Source: Methylophilus medardensis (GTDB taxonomy: Bacteria; Pseudomonadota; Gammaproteobacteria; Burkholderiales; Methylophilaceae). From it: a DNA stretch of 64,000 nucleotides. Location of the stretch: assembly GCF_006363915.1 (NCBI RefSeq), contig NZ_CP040946.1. One strand, 5' to 3'. Within the stretch, counting starts at the first letter, position 1. Every line of letters starts with the position of its first letter. The notes beneath the pieces were generated by a model. That model saw only the letters and a program-made list of their open reading frames with translations. It searched no databases and was not told where the DNA came from. Shown here piece after piece: positions 19,414 to 27,531 of this stretch. The position numbers were made by a program, and so were the translations under genes.

Positions 19414-19451
19414 TGTAAATATTGGTTAGCGACATCAGGGTTTTCATCCGC
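19414..19451 (+). promoter_or_regulatory. Shared promoter-like element upstream of receptor 1
   Basis: TGTAAA (19414-19419) and, 17 bases from its start, GACATCAGGGTTTTCATCCG (19431-19450). The same arrangement with identical spacing occurs upstream of exbB (42930-42967; 29 of 38 positions identical), and the core recurs before receptor 2 (47488-47503). I infer an ECF sigma promoter or operator common to the receptors and their energising complex. Confidence 0.55.
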
Positions 19452-19484
19452 TCACAGAGGAGTCATAGGACAGGAGAAGAATCT

Positions 19485-22400
19485 GTGAACACACATAAGA
19501 AAATACAAAGAAGAGGCCTACACACAGCACTGACTGCCCTGAGTTTCATGGCAACGCAACCAGTGTGGGCGGAAGCATTGAATACCCAACTGCCAACCAA
19601 ACAGGAAGAAGGCTTTAGTGTGCCCGTCAATGTGGATATTCCAGCGCAACCGCTGGCTAACTCGCTGCACGACCTAGGCAAAGCCACAGGCATGAATATC
19701 TCATTCCCCAACGACGTTGTCTCTGGCAAAACTGCCCCCGAAGTCAGAGGCCGTATGACGCGCAAAGAAGCGCTGCAACGTGTACTGGGTGAGAGCGGTC
19801 TCGTGCCTAAAACTGAGGGTAATAACATCGTCATCCAAAAACCGCCCAAAGAAGCCAAAAAAGACATTCAACTCGATAAAGTAGAAGTCCGCGCAAAACG
19901 CTTTTATGAAGTTGGGCCTTTGCCTGGGCTTGGTCTGACAAAGGAAGAAATTCCCGGCAACGTGCAAAGCATTTCGGCTAAAGAGATCAAAGAAGCGCAC
20001 TCGTTAAGCATTACAGACTTAATGAACCGCAAGCTGCAATCAGTGACAGTGAATGATTACCAAGGCAATCCATTCCAGATGGACGTTCAATATCGTGGTT
20101 TTACTGCTGGACCTCAGATTGGTACGCCTCAAGGCCTATCCGTATTTTTGGATGGCATTCGTGTAAACGAGCCGTTTGGTGACGTAGTGAACTGGGACAT
20201 GATCCCCATGAATGCATTAGCTGGCGTAGACGTATTCCCTGGGTCAAACCCGATTTTTGGGCTGAATACCTTGGGTGGCGCATTCTCCATGAAAACCAAA
20301 GATGGTTTTAATAATGCTGGCCTGGATGCTGATGTGCTCACAGGTTCATTTGGCAGGAAACAATTACAGGCTGAAGCGGGTTGGAACAACGGCACGATTG
20401 GTTTGTTTGCGGCAGGTAACTTCTTTCTAGAAGATGGTTGGCGGAAGAACTCCCCAAGTAAAGTAAATCAGCTGTTTACTAAAGCTAGTTTCCGTGGGGA
20501 AAAGATTGACCTCAATTTCAGCACTTTATTAGTAGGCAATGATTTAACCGGCAATGGACTAATCCCCAGCGAAATGTATGAAAAAAATAGGAATGATGTT
20601 TTCACCAGTCCTGATGAAACCAAGAATAGATTAAGCCAGTTCCAGCTTAGTGGTAGTTATTTCGTTAATGACACTTTCACTATCACTGGCCAGGTACATC
20701 GTCGAAATAGCAAGCGTAGTCAAAAAGGCACAGATGTGATGACCGACTACGCGGATGATCTAACTGCTAAGCGCAGACCCGCTGCCTCAGAACAATTCAC
20801 TTGTTTATACAGGACTAGTGGCGCTAATGCATACAGTCCAGGTAGCCAGGCCAATCGCTATGGCTTGCCCGACTATATTGTGGTGCCTGTGAATTATGAC
20901 AATCCAGGAGTTAGTGGCGGTAATTTTGACTTCGAAAATAGCGCATTCAACCAAGACTTTAATAATGGCACATTGGATATCAGCAATTACACCAATTTAA
21001 TTAATACTGAACTGCCTGATGAAGTAGTAACCAGATTTAAATATACATATGAGGAGTTTAAGAACTTCAGTGAGGCCAATGCTTACACGAGGGGCAATGT
21101 TAAACCACATCCAACAGGTCCGATTGATCCAAGTCTTAATGAACCAACTTATAACGTCCCCTTTTCGACAATCTTTACTCCTAGTGATACAGGCGGGATA
21201 TCGTATGACGGCACGAGCTATTTCTTTACCAGAGACCCTGCGAGTAATGCGGTCATTAAAAACTATGTAATGATGCTTACGCCACTTAATCTTGCAGATT
21301 GCGCTAACCCTGCACCGCTGGATGAGATTGACTTAAATACTTTCCAGCCAATATATGTCGATGGTGTGGCCGTCAACCAACCTGGGGTTGTTGAAGGAAC
21401 ACCGACCGCTTTAATCACTGAAAACCAGATTGACCAAGTTAAAGATGGCTTCTCTTTACAGTTCAACTGGAATCTTGAAAAACACAAATTCATGGTGGGT
21501 GCATCCATCGATTCAGCGAATGCCGATTATTCAAACTATCAACGTTTAGGCTTTCTTGATTTCGAGCGCAATGGTTATTTGGATCCTGCACAAGCACATC
21601 CACAGTTTGCTGGCGCATTCGTTCCGCTGGCCAATAATAATTTTGAGGGTACGCAAGTTACCCAGAGTGTCTACTTTAGTGAGACATGGACGCCCGTTGA
21701 GACACTGCATTTAAGCGCTTCAGGTCGGTATAACCAAACGTTTGTAAAAAACAAAATTGCAGCCAGAAGTGGTTTTTTAAACTACAGCATAGGCGATGTG
21801 ATTGCAGAGCCTGATCGATATAACGTTTGTGGAGATACCAATGGTGATGGCGTTGTCACAATGGCGGATTGCGCTGGCATCCCATTAGGCTATCGTCCGC
21901 TTAATTTAACCAGAGTCCTTGATCCGGCTGAAACCGAGAAATTCAGTTTTTACTCATTCAATCCATCTTTAGGCGTGAGTTGGCAAGCGAAAGAAAGCCT
22001 AAATGTTTACGCCAATTGGGCAAAGGGAACACGTGTACCTAGTGTGATTGAGTTGGGTTGTGCGTTTGACAAAACCCCGACGCTTTCAGGGGGTAATTTA
22101 ATACCTAAAAGCCTCGCTGAAAACAGGCAATGTACCTTACCCACCAGTTTATCTGGTGACCCGTTTTTACCCCAAATACAAGCAACGACCTATGACATTG
22201 GCTTTCGAGGAAACTTACCTAGCGTATTTGGAATTGATGCGGTGCAATGGAATTTGGGAGCTTTCCAGACTGATTTAAAAGACGATATTTATTTTGTGGC
22301 TGTGGGCAATGGTGCAGGTTTTTTTGACAGCATTGGCAAAACGCGCAGAAGAGGGATTGAAGCAGGTGTTTCTGGTAAAAAAAATCGATGGGGTTTTCGT

Positions 22401-23015
22401 TTAAATTATTCGTTAACGGACGCCACATTCGAAGATAAATTTCGGATGATCAGCCTAGACAACAGTAGTTCTACAGATAGAAATGACGGTTACGGGCAGG
22501 CAATTGACGTAAAGCCCGGAAGCACCATGCCTGGCGTCCCTCTGCATAACTTGAATGCCACGCTGACCTATGATGTGACCGATCGGTGGACGCTAGGTGT
22601 CACTGGGGTAGCCCATTCCGACAGCTATTTGCGAGGCAATGAAAACAATGAGCATCGGCAGGGTGTAGCCCGCTCATTTGATGTTACCGATCCTCTATTA
22701 GGGCAAGTGACAGTAACTCGACCCCCAACCACAAACCCAGGAAAAGTGGATGGTTACGCCACATTTAACTTCCAGACCAGTTACCGATTCAACAAAGAGT
22801 GGACGGCCACCATGCTGGTTAATAATCTTTTTGATAAAGAGTATTTCAGCGCAGGTCGCTTAGGGCGTAACCCATTCTCTCCAAGCATCAATGGTGCGAT
22901 TGGGCCGGATGGATATAACCATAACTCCGGAGATTGGCTAAGTACTAATTTTATCGCACCGGGTGCGCCTAGAGGTATCTGGTTCAGTTTGAATTGGCAC
23001 TTTATGCCGGATTGA
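19485..23015 (+). CDS. Large TonB-dependent receptor with STN signalling domain (receptor 1)
   Basis: A 1176-residue outer-membrane receptor. A signal peptide (cleavage after PVWA, about residue 30) is followed by the STN domain (about 45-110, FSVPVNVDIPAQPLANSLHDLG), a TonB-box-like segment DKVEVRAKR, the plug domain (about 135-260, with QYRGF, LDGIRVNEPFGDV and NTLGGAFSMKTKDG) and a 22-strand-type barrel ending in FSLNWHFMPD. At well over 1100 residues it is much longer than FecA or HasR; the extra length lies in loops about residues 430-660. DTNGDGVVTMAD (residues 784-795) is an EF-hand-like loop. GTG at 19485 with CAGGAG upstream is preferred. The ligand is unknown; the partner fecIR genes suggest ligand-induced transcription. 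Confidence 0.93.
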   Translation: MNTHKKIQRRGLHTALTALSFMATQPVWAEALNTQLPTKQEEGFSVPVNVDIPAQPLANSLHDLGKATGMNISFPNDVVSGKTAPEVRGRMTRKEALQRVLGESGLVPKTEGNNIVIQKPPKEAKKDIQLDKVEVRAKRFYEVGPLPGLGLTKEEIPGNVQSISAKEIKEAHSLSITDLMNRKLQSVTVNDYQGNPFQMDVQYRGFTAGPQIGTPQGLSVFLDGIRVNEPFGDVVNWDMIPMNALAGVDVFPGSNPIFGLNTLGGAFSMKTKDGFNNAGLDADVLTGSFGRKQLQAEAGWNNGTIGLFAAGNFFLEDGWRKNSPSKVNQLFTKASFRGEKIDLNFSTLLVGNDLTGNGLIPSEMYEKNRNDVFTSPDETKNRLSQFQLSGSYFVNDTFTITGQVHRRNSKRSQKGTDVMTDYADDLTAKRRPAASEQFTCLYRTSGANAYSPGSQANRYGLPDYIVVPVNYDNPGVSGGNFDFENSAFNQDFNNGTLDISNYTNLINTELPDEVVTRFKYTYEEFKNFSEANAYTRGNVKPHPTGPIDPSLNEPTYNVPFSTIFTPSDTGGISYDGTSYFFTRDPASNAVIKNYVMMLTPLNLADCANPAPLDEIDLNTFQPIYVDGVAVNQPGVVEGTPTALITENQIDQVKDGFSLQFNWNLEKHKFMVGASIDSANADYSNYQRLGFLDFERNGYLDPAQAHPQFAGAFVPLANNNFEGTQVTQSVYFSETWTPVETLHLSASGRYNQTFVKNKIAARSGFLNYSIGDVIAEPDRYNVCGDTNGDGVVTMADCAGIPLGYRPLNLTRVLDPAETEKFSFYSFNPSLGVSWQAKESLNVYANWAKGTRVPSVIELGCAFDKTPTLSGGNLIPKSLAENRQCTLPTSLSGDPFLPQIQATTYDIGFRGNLPSVFGIDAVQWNLGAFQTDLKDDIYFVAVGNGAGFFDSIGKTRRRGIEAGVSGKKNRWGFRLNYSLTDATFEDKFRMISLDNSSSTDRNDGYGQAIDVKPGSTMPGVPLHNLNATLTYDVTDRWTLGVTGVAHSDSYLRGNENNEHRQGVARSFDVTDPLLGQVTVTRPPTTNPGKVDGYATFNFQTSYRFNKEWTATMLVNNLFDKEYFSAGRLGRNPFSPSINGAIGPDGYNHNSGDWLSTNFIAPGAPRGIWFSLNWHFMPD
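20049..20128. repeat. 80-base tract identical to receptor 2 (copy A)
   Basis: The 80 bases 20049-20128 are identical to 48103-48182 in the second receptor gene, within the plug-domain coding region, while synonymous differences are frequent on both sides. This suggests recent gene conversion or very strong constraint. Confidence 0.85.
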
Positions 23016-23147
23016 TTGCATTGGGAAAAGCTCCTAATGCACTTGTGCAGATTTTGAAAGAATATGACCACCTGCGACCACCTAGGGAGTTCAATCTCGA
23101 CTTGAAAAGCTGGAAACTAAATCACGATTGTGTGAATGGTGGTGGTA

Positions 23148-23167
23148 CAGGCAGCCTTAAGTGCCTG
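23148..23167 (+). promoter_or_regulatory. Leader hairpin before exported protein 1
   Basis: CAGGCA-N8-TGCCTG inverted repeat 35 bases ahead of the ATG at 23203. The equivalent position before the paralogue has a 7-bp version, and a related stem precedes the RTX gene. No T-run follows, so it is not an ordinary terminator. Confidence 0.55.
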
Positions 23168-23202
23168 CTAGTTGTATTTCGTTAAATCTGGAGTTTTATA
23201 TA

Positions 23203-24183
23203 ATGCAAAGAAAAATATTAAATTTAGCAGTAATTAGCGCATTAGGTTTCTCTCAATATGCACAGGCCGGATGGGTGACTGTGCCATCGACTGGTTTTAC
23301 GGATTCAGCATATACCAATTGTTACAACGCAGGTCGTACATCAACTGCGGCAAGAGGTAACTTTGGATCACTGGCATTAGTTGCACAGCAATATCCATCC
23401 AATGGTGTGGTTGATACATGTTGGACAAATGCACCGGCTACTGAAGCTTCTTTACCTCCAGCTAGCCGTTCAGGAGCTGCATTCACTGGATTTACTCAAA
23501 CAGGGAGTACGTCACGTGCAATCCCTAACCCAGTATCTGGTGGGATGGTTATTGGTAATGTGTATGAAAAATATTGGCGTAACCCAACAACCAATACATG
23601 TTTAATTGCAACTAGAGTCATTATGAGCGCAGTTGACTCTGATGCCGCCGTTGGAACCCAGTACTTCAAGGTAAATGATTTAGTTCGCAGTGGTTTTAGC
23701 GGTGCAGGAGATGTTTACTTTGCTTATGCCTTTCCGGCTAACCTGACACCTGTTTCTATTATGTCTCCAATCTACCGTGTAGGGCGTACCTTTACTTCTG
23801 TACAGCACCGTGCGTTAAGGTATGACACTCTTGCCAACAAATCTCAAAATGGTACTAACTATCTCGATCTGCCAACGAAAAACAGTGTGTCAGCTGAGAT
23901 TACCGGAGAACCAACTGGGATTTTTGCTTCTACAACAGCCTCCACCACACTCGCGAAACAAGATGCTGTGGTGAATAGCAATCACATTGATTTCACACTA
24001 GATACTGTATATGCCAATGAAGATGGATCTTCTGGTGCTTATTCAGCTATCACGTACGTTGAAGCATCTTGTAATGCGTTGCCAACAGAGCAGTTTGGTG
24101 CAATCAGGCTCCGTCAAACAGGGCAGGAGAATGCTACGTTAAAAGCAATTGACATTACTGGCTACACGATTGGTACACCATAG
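23203..24183 (+). CDS. Exported protein of unknown family, paralogue 1
   Basis: A 326-residue protein with a Sec signal peptide (MQRKILNLAVISALGFSQYA, cleavage after AQA) giving a mature start GWVTVPSTGF. The mature part is rich in Thr, Ser and Asn and has four conserved Cys (in TNCYNAG, DTCWT, TNTCLIA and EASCN), able to form two disulfides. The next gene encodes a protein of exactly the same length with very similar sequence. I recognise no family; conserved blocks are NVYEKYWRNPTTNTCLIATR, FTSVQHRALRYDTLANK and the C-terminal RLRQTGQENATLKAID. GGAG precedes the ATG at 23203. Context suggests an outer-surface or secreted ligand-binding protein, possibly a substrate of the type II-like system downstream. 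Confidence 0.88.
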   Translation: MQRKILNLAVISALGFSQYAQAGWVTVPSTGFTDSAYTNCYNAGRTSTAARGNFGSLALVAQQYPSNGVVDTCWTNAPATEASLPPASRSGAAFTGFTQTGSTSRAIPNPVSGGMVIGNVYEKYWRNPTTNTCLIATRVIMSAVDSDAAVGTQYFKVNDLVRSGFSGAGDVYFAYAFPANLTPVSIMSPIYRVGRTFTSVQHRALRYDTLANKSQNGTNYLDLPTKNSVSAEITGEPTGIFASTTASTTLAKQDAVVNSNHIDFTLDTVYANEDGSSGAYSAITYVEASCNALPTEQFGAIRLRQTGQENATLKAIDITGYTIGTP

Positions 24184-24304
24184 TGTTAGAGCTTGGAATC
24201 AGCTTAGCAAGCAAAAATATTGAAGCACTTGTGACCACCCAAAGAATTCAACCTCAACCAGATTAGAACTCACGAGGGACTAACGATTGTGGTGAATTGG
24301 TGAT

Positions 24305-24326
24305 GCAGGCAGCCACAAATGCCTGC
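24305..24326 (+). promoter_or_regulatory. Leader hairpin before exported protein 2
   Basis: GCAGGCA-N8-TGCCTGC, a perfect 7-bp stem 25 bases ahead of the ATG at 24352. Together with surrounding similarity (ACGATTGTG upstream in both) it shows that the leader was duplicated together with the coding sequence. Confidence 0.58.
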
Positions 24327-24351
24327 CTATTGTAACTCTAAGGAGTAAGAA

Positions 24352-25332
24352 ATGAAAAACACGTTACTTAAGTTAGCGGTTATTGGAGCTTTAAGTTTTA
24401 CTCAATATGCACAGGCAGGATGGGTGACAGTCCCATCAACCGGTTTCACGGGTTCTGCATATACAAATTGTTACAACGCAGGGCGTACCGCATCTGTACC
24501 TAAAGGTAACTTTGGATCACATCCTTTAGTTGCTGCTCAATATCCATCTTCAACTGCTAGTAATACATGCTGGACTACAGGACCATCTACTGAGGCAGCT
24601 TTGCCGCCAACCAGCAGAACTGGTAGTGCTTTTACAGGGTTTACTCAAACAGGGAGTGCTCTTCGTCCTATTCCTAACCCTGTGTCTGGAGGGTCAACTA
24701 TTGGTAATGTTTATGAAAAATACTGGCGTAACCCGACCACAAATACTTGCCTGATTGCAACTCGCGTTAACATGTTGAATGTTGACTCTGACTCTGAGGC
24801 TGGCACACAGTACTTCGAAGTGAATGACGTTGTGCGCAGTGGTTTCAGCGGATCTAGCGATGTTTACATTGCTTATGCTTTCCCTAGCAATCTCACCCCT
24901 ATTACTGTTATGTCACCAGTGTATCGCGCCGGTAGAACGTTCACATCAGTCCAACATCGTGCTTTGAAGTACGACACCCTAGCAAACAAAGCTCTAAATG
25001 GGACCAACTATCTGGATTTACCAACAGCAAACTCAGTGACATCAGCAACATCGGGAGAGCCTACTGGTATTTCTGCAACAACAACGGCATCAACAACAAG
25101 TGCTACTCAAGACGCAGTCGTTAACAGTAATCACGTGGATTTCACCATGGATGCCGTATATCAGGATGATGATGGCTCGACAAACGCATATTCAGCAATT
25201 GCTTATGTCGAGGCATCTTGCAGTGCTGTGCCGACCGAGCAAGCAGGGGCTATCAGATTACGTCAAACAGGCCAGGAAAATGCAACTCTTAAAGCAATTG
25301 ATATGACAGGTTATGCGATTGGTACTCCATAA
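24352..25332 (+). CDS. Exported protein of unknown family, paralogue 2
   Basis: A 326-residue tandem paralogue of the preceding protein, with signal peptide (MKNTLLKLAVIGALSFTQYA, cleavage after AQA) and the same mature start GWVTVPSTGFTGSAYTNC. All four Cys are retained. It differs from paralogue 1 mainly in Ser/Thr/Ala-rich loops, for example around residues 230-255, and has an acidic YQDDDGSTNAYS loop where paralogue 1 has YANEDGSSGAYS, a possible cation site (inference). A strong AAGGAG ribosome binding site suggests high expression. Both proteins lie between a TonB-dependent receptor and an RTX protein with its exporter, which points to a joint role in capturing something outside the cell. 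Confidence 0.88.
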   Translation: MKNTLLKLAVIGALSFTQYAQAGWVTVPSTGFTGSAYTNCYNAGRTASVPKGNFGSHPLVAAQYPSSTASNTCWTTGPSTEAALPPTSRTGSAFTGFTQTGSALRPIPNPVSGGSTIGNVYEKYWRNPTTNTCLIATRVNMLNVDSDSEAGTQYFEVNDVVRSGFSGSSDVYIAYAFPSNLTPITVMSPVYRAGRTFTSVQHRALKYDTLANKALNGTNYLDLPTANSVTSATSGEPTGISATTTASTTSATQDAVVNSNHVDFTMDAVYQDDDGSTNAYSAIAYVEASCSAVPTEQAGAIRLRQTGQENATLKAIDMTGYAIGTP

Positions 25333-25362
25333 AGCTTTGGCTATGTTTGATCATTAAACTTT

Positions 25363-25386
25363 AGCAAGGCAATTTATTGCCTTGCT
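25363..25386 (+). promoter_or_regulatory. Strong hairpin between exported protein 2 and the RTX gene
   Basis: A perfect 10-bp stem (25363-25372 with 25377-25386) with TTTA loop, 22 bases before the RTX start codon. It shares the AGGCA/TGCCT core with the two hairpins upstream. Only a weak T-rich tail follows, so it may be a leaky terminator, an mRNA processing site or a stabilising structure. Confidence 0.6.
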
Positions 25387-25407
25387 TCTAAATTTAGGAG
25401 TAAAAAA

Positions 25408-27465
25408 ATGGCTGTGAAAATTTTTAACGCAACTGAAACTGAATACGTCGGCACTGCGGGTTCTGACTTAATTGTTGGTAATAACTTAGGAAATTACATA
25501 GATGCTGGTGATGGGAATGATGTCATTGTGGCGGGAGCCGGCGATGATAATCTAACCGGAGGAAGTGGTAACGACATCATCAGTGGCGGAGCTGGAAATG
25601 ATGGCATTTTTGGAGGTGAGGGAGACGACATTCTTACTGGCGGCGAAGGTAATGATTTTGTGTCGGGTGGCAAAAGTGCACTCGGCAACGAAACAGTTGA
25701 TGGGAATATTTTTATTGCAACGTCAGACGACTTTTTGTTAGGCGATACAGGTAATGATACTTTTGTAATCGGCAGTGAAGAGAATGCAACGGATATTACG
25801 ATCTCTGCAGGTGTTTCTGGTCTTGATAATAGCGGTAACGCTGCTAGGTATATTGGTAAGGTTGAAGCCGAAGAAGGTAACGAAGACGCAGGTTTCCTAG
25901 TTTTTGACACAGTGACTGGTGAATTTGTAGAGCTAGATGATGATATTGCCGAAGAGGTTGAAACGGATGTACGTTTGAATTTCGTTACTCGTCCAGGGTC
26001 TTCCGCAATCAGCACATTTGCTTCTTCAATTGCCGGATACAACGCTGTTGATACGCTTGCATTCACGGAGTCAGGTGAGTTTGAGGGTATTCTATTCTCT
26101 GGGATTGAGCGTATCGAGTTATCAAGTGGTGTAAGTATTACTTTGGAAGCCGAACAGCTCGAAGAAAACGGCGAGTCTTTAGCATTAGGTGAAATCAATC
26201 CAGGCACCCACATCTACGGTGTCGCTGGCGGCGATGTTGAAAATGTCACGCTTGAACTTGAGTTTGAAGAGGAAGAGTTTGAGCCAGCAGCTACCATTGT
26301 TGGCGCCACTCCTGTCACCTACGACAAAGCAGTATTTGAAGTAGATGACTTTTCAGTGGCAAACATCTACCACAACGTGGATGTTACCTACGATGCATCT
26401 GAAGGTGTGGCAGGTAGTTTCACCCGCATTGATGGCGCTAATGAAGGTAGTGACGCACACGAAATCGTTGAAGGTAGCGAAGGCGTGGACTATGCAACGA
26501 TGCGTTTGGGTGATGACACGGTGTATGGCAACGGCGGCAATGACTTGTTGATCGGTCATGGCGGTGCGGATTACCTGGATGGTGGCGAAGGCGATGACAT
26601 TTTTGTCATTGGCGGTTTTGGTAGTGGTGTGCAAGGCACGACTTCTAAAGCAGATGACGGTAACAAAGAGTGGATCGCGACTGGCAGCAGTCATGATGTG
26701 ATCGTCGGTGGTGACGGTGTGGATACATTGCGTATCACCACGGGCATTGGCGCTAACACCAAAGCCAACGGTACTGTTGTGCTCAACAACGACAATTTCC
26801 AATCGATGGAAGTGGTGCAAGTGGGCGGCACAGTGGGTCGCTTGAATGTAGAAAATACAGACTTGCAACTGCTGAACGATCACTACTACTTTAAAGCCAA
26901 TGGCACTGTATCTGACCTTTCCAACACACTGGGTAATAACGGCGGCACGATCAACAATGTCGTCGTTGATGCGTCTGGTGTGACCAACAATAGCTTGCGT
27001 TTTGAAGGCAATGCTAACCAGCAGACCTTTATTGGTACCAGCAAGGCTGACGTGTTTGTGGGCAACGGCGGTAACGATACCCTGACAGGTGGTGGCGGTA
27101 AGGATACGTTTGTCTTTGGTAAGGTGTATGAAGAAGTTGTCACTGGTTCATCTACCAGTGTGCAAACTTACACGAATACGGCGTTTAACCTGACCGGAGT
27201 AGACACCATCACTGACTTCAGCCGTGGCAACGACAAACTGGAATTGCATTTAGACCAGTATAGTCAACTGACTGGGTTTAACAGCAGCATGCTGCGGGTG
27301 AACTCAACCGGCACGGCGCAGGACGCAAACGACTACCTGGTGTACAACACTACGACCAAAACCCTCAGCTATGACGCTGATGGTAATGGTAGCGGTGCGA
27401 AGGTAGACATTGCTATCCTGACGGGCGTCAATACATTGTCCACTTCTGACTTTGTAATCGTCTAA
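25408..27465 (+). CDS. RTX calcium-binding protein, type I secretion substrate
   Basis: A 685-residue protein without signal peptide. Six tandem GGxGxDxUx nonapeptides lie at about residues 30-87, a second block at about 375-400 (YGNGGNDLLIGHGGADYLDG) and a third at about 550-572 (VGNGGNDTLTGGGGKDTF). The C-terminal region (DTITDFSRGNDKLEL to SDFVIV) is the usual RTX secretion signal. The repeats bind calcium and fold outside the cell. Residues about 90-370 are acidic and have no recognised domain: no HExxH protease motif, no lipase or haemolysin signature. AGGAG precedes the ATG, and a strong terminator follows; the exporter genes are directly downstream. Could be a binding protein, surface-layer protein or adhesin. 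Confidence 0.92.
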   Translation: MAVKIFNATETEYVGTAGSDLIVGNNLGNYIDAGDGNDVIVAGAGDDNLTGGSGNDIISGGAGNDGIFGGEGDDILTGGEGNDFVSGGKSALGNETVDGNIFIATSDDFLLGDTGNDTFVIGSEENATDITISAGVSGLDNSGNAARYIGKVEAEEGNEDAGFLVFDTVTGEFVELDDDIAEEVETDVRLNFVTRPGSSAISTFASSIAGYNAVDTLAFTESGEFEGILFSGIERIELSSGVSITLEAEQLEENGESLALGEINPGTHIYGVAGGDVENVTLELEFEEEEFEPAATIVGATPVTYDKAVFEVDDFSVANIYHNVDVTYDASEGVAGSFTRIDGANEGSDAHEIVEGSEGVDYATMRLGDDTVYGNGGNDLLIGHGGADYLDGGEGDDIFVIGGFGSGVQGTTSKADDGNKEWIATGSSHDVIVGGDGVDTLRITTGIGANTKANGTVVLNNDNFQSMEVVQVGGTVGRLNVENTDLQLLNDHYYFKANGTVSDLSNTLGNNGGTINNVVVDASGVTNNSLRFEGNANQQTFIGTSKADVFVGNGGNDTLTGGGGKDTFVFGKVYEEVVTGSSTSVQTYTNTAFNLTGVDTITDFSRGNDKLELHLDQYSQLTGFNSSMLRVNSTGTAQDANDYLVYNTTTKTLSYDADGNGSGAKVDIAILTGVNTLSTSDFVIV

Positions 27466-27472
27466 TCACGAT

Positions 27473-27509
27473 ATTGGCAGGCGGTTAACCCCGCTTGCCA
27501 ATTTTTTTA
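27473..27509 (+). terminator. Terminator after the RTX gene
   Basis: A 12-bp stem (27473-27484 with 27491-27502, one G-T wobble) followed by seven T. It lies between the RTX gene and the exporter genes, so substrate mRNA would be made in excess over exporter mRNA unless the latter have their own promoter. Confidence 0.85.
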
Positions 27510-27531
27510 TATTGAATCATTGATCGTGAAT

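Noticed and set aside
19485..23015. Assignment of the receptors as HasR, FecA or a lanthanide receptor
   Set aside because: The STN and plug domains place them in the signalling receptor group, but the ligand-binding loops are not recognisable; the EF-hand-like loop alone does not identify the metal.
25494..26213. Long minus-strand reading frame (239 codons) opposite the RTX gene
   Set aside because: Ser/Pro repeats mirror the Gly/Asp repeats of the RTX coding strand; no start signals; a shadow of repetitive codons.
25408..27465. RTX protein as a haemolysin or protease toxin
   Set aside because: No HExxH zinc motif, no lipase motif, no hydrophobic pore-forming domain and no acyltransferase gene next to it.
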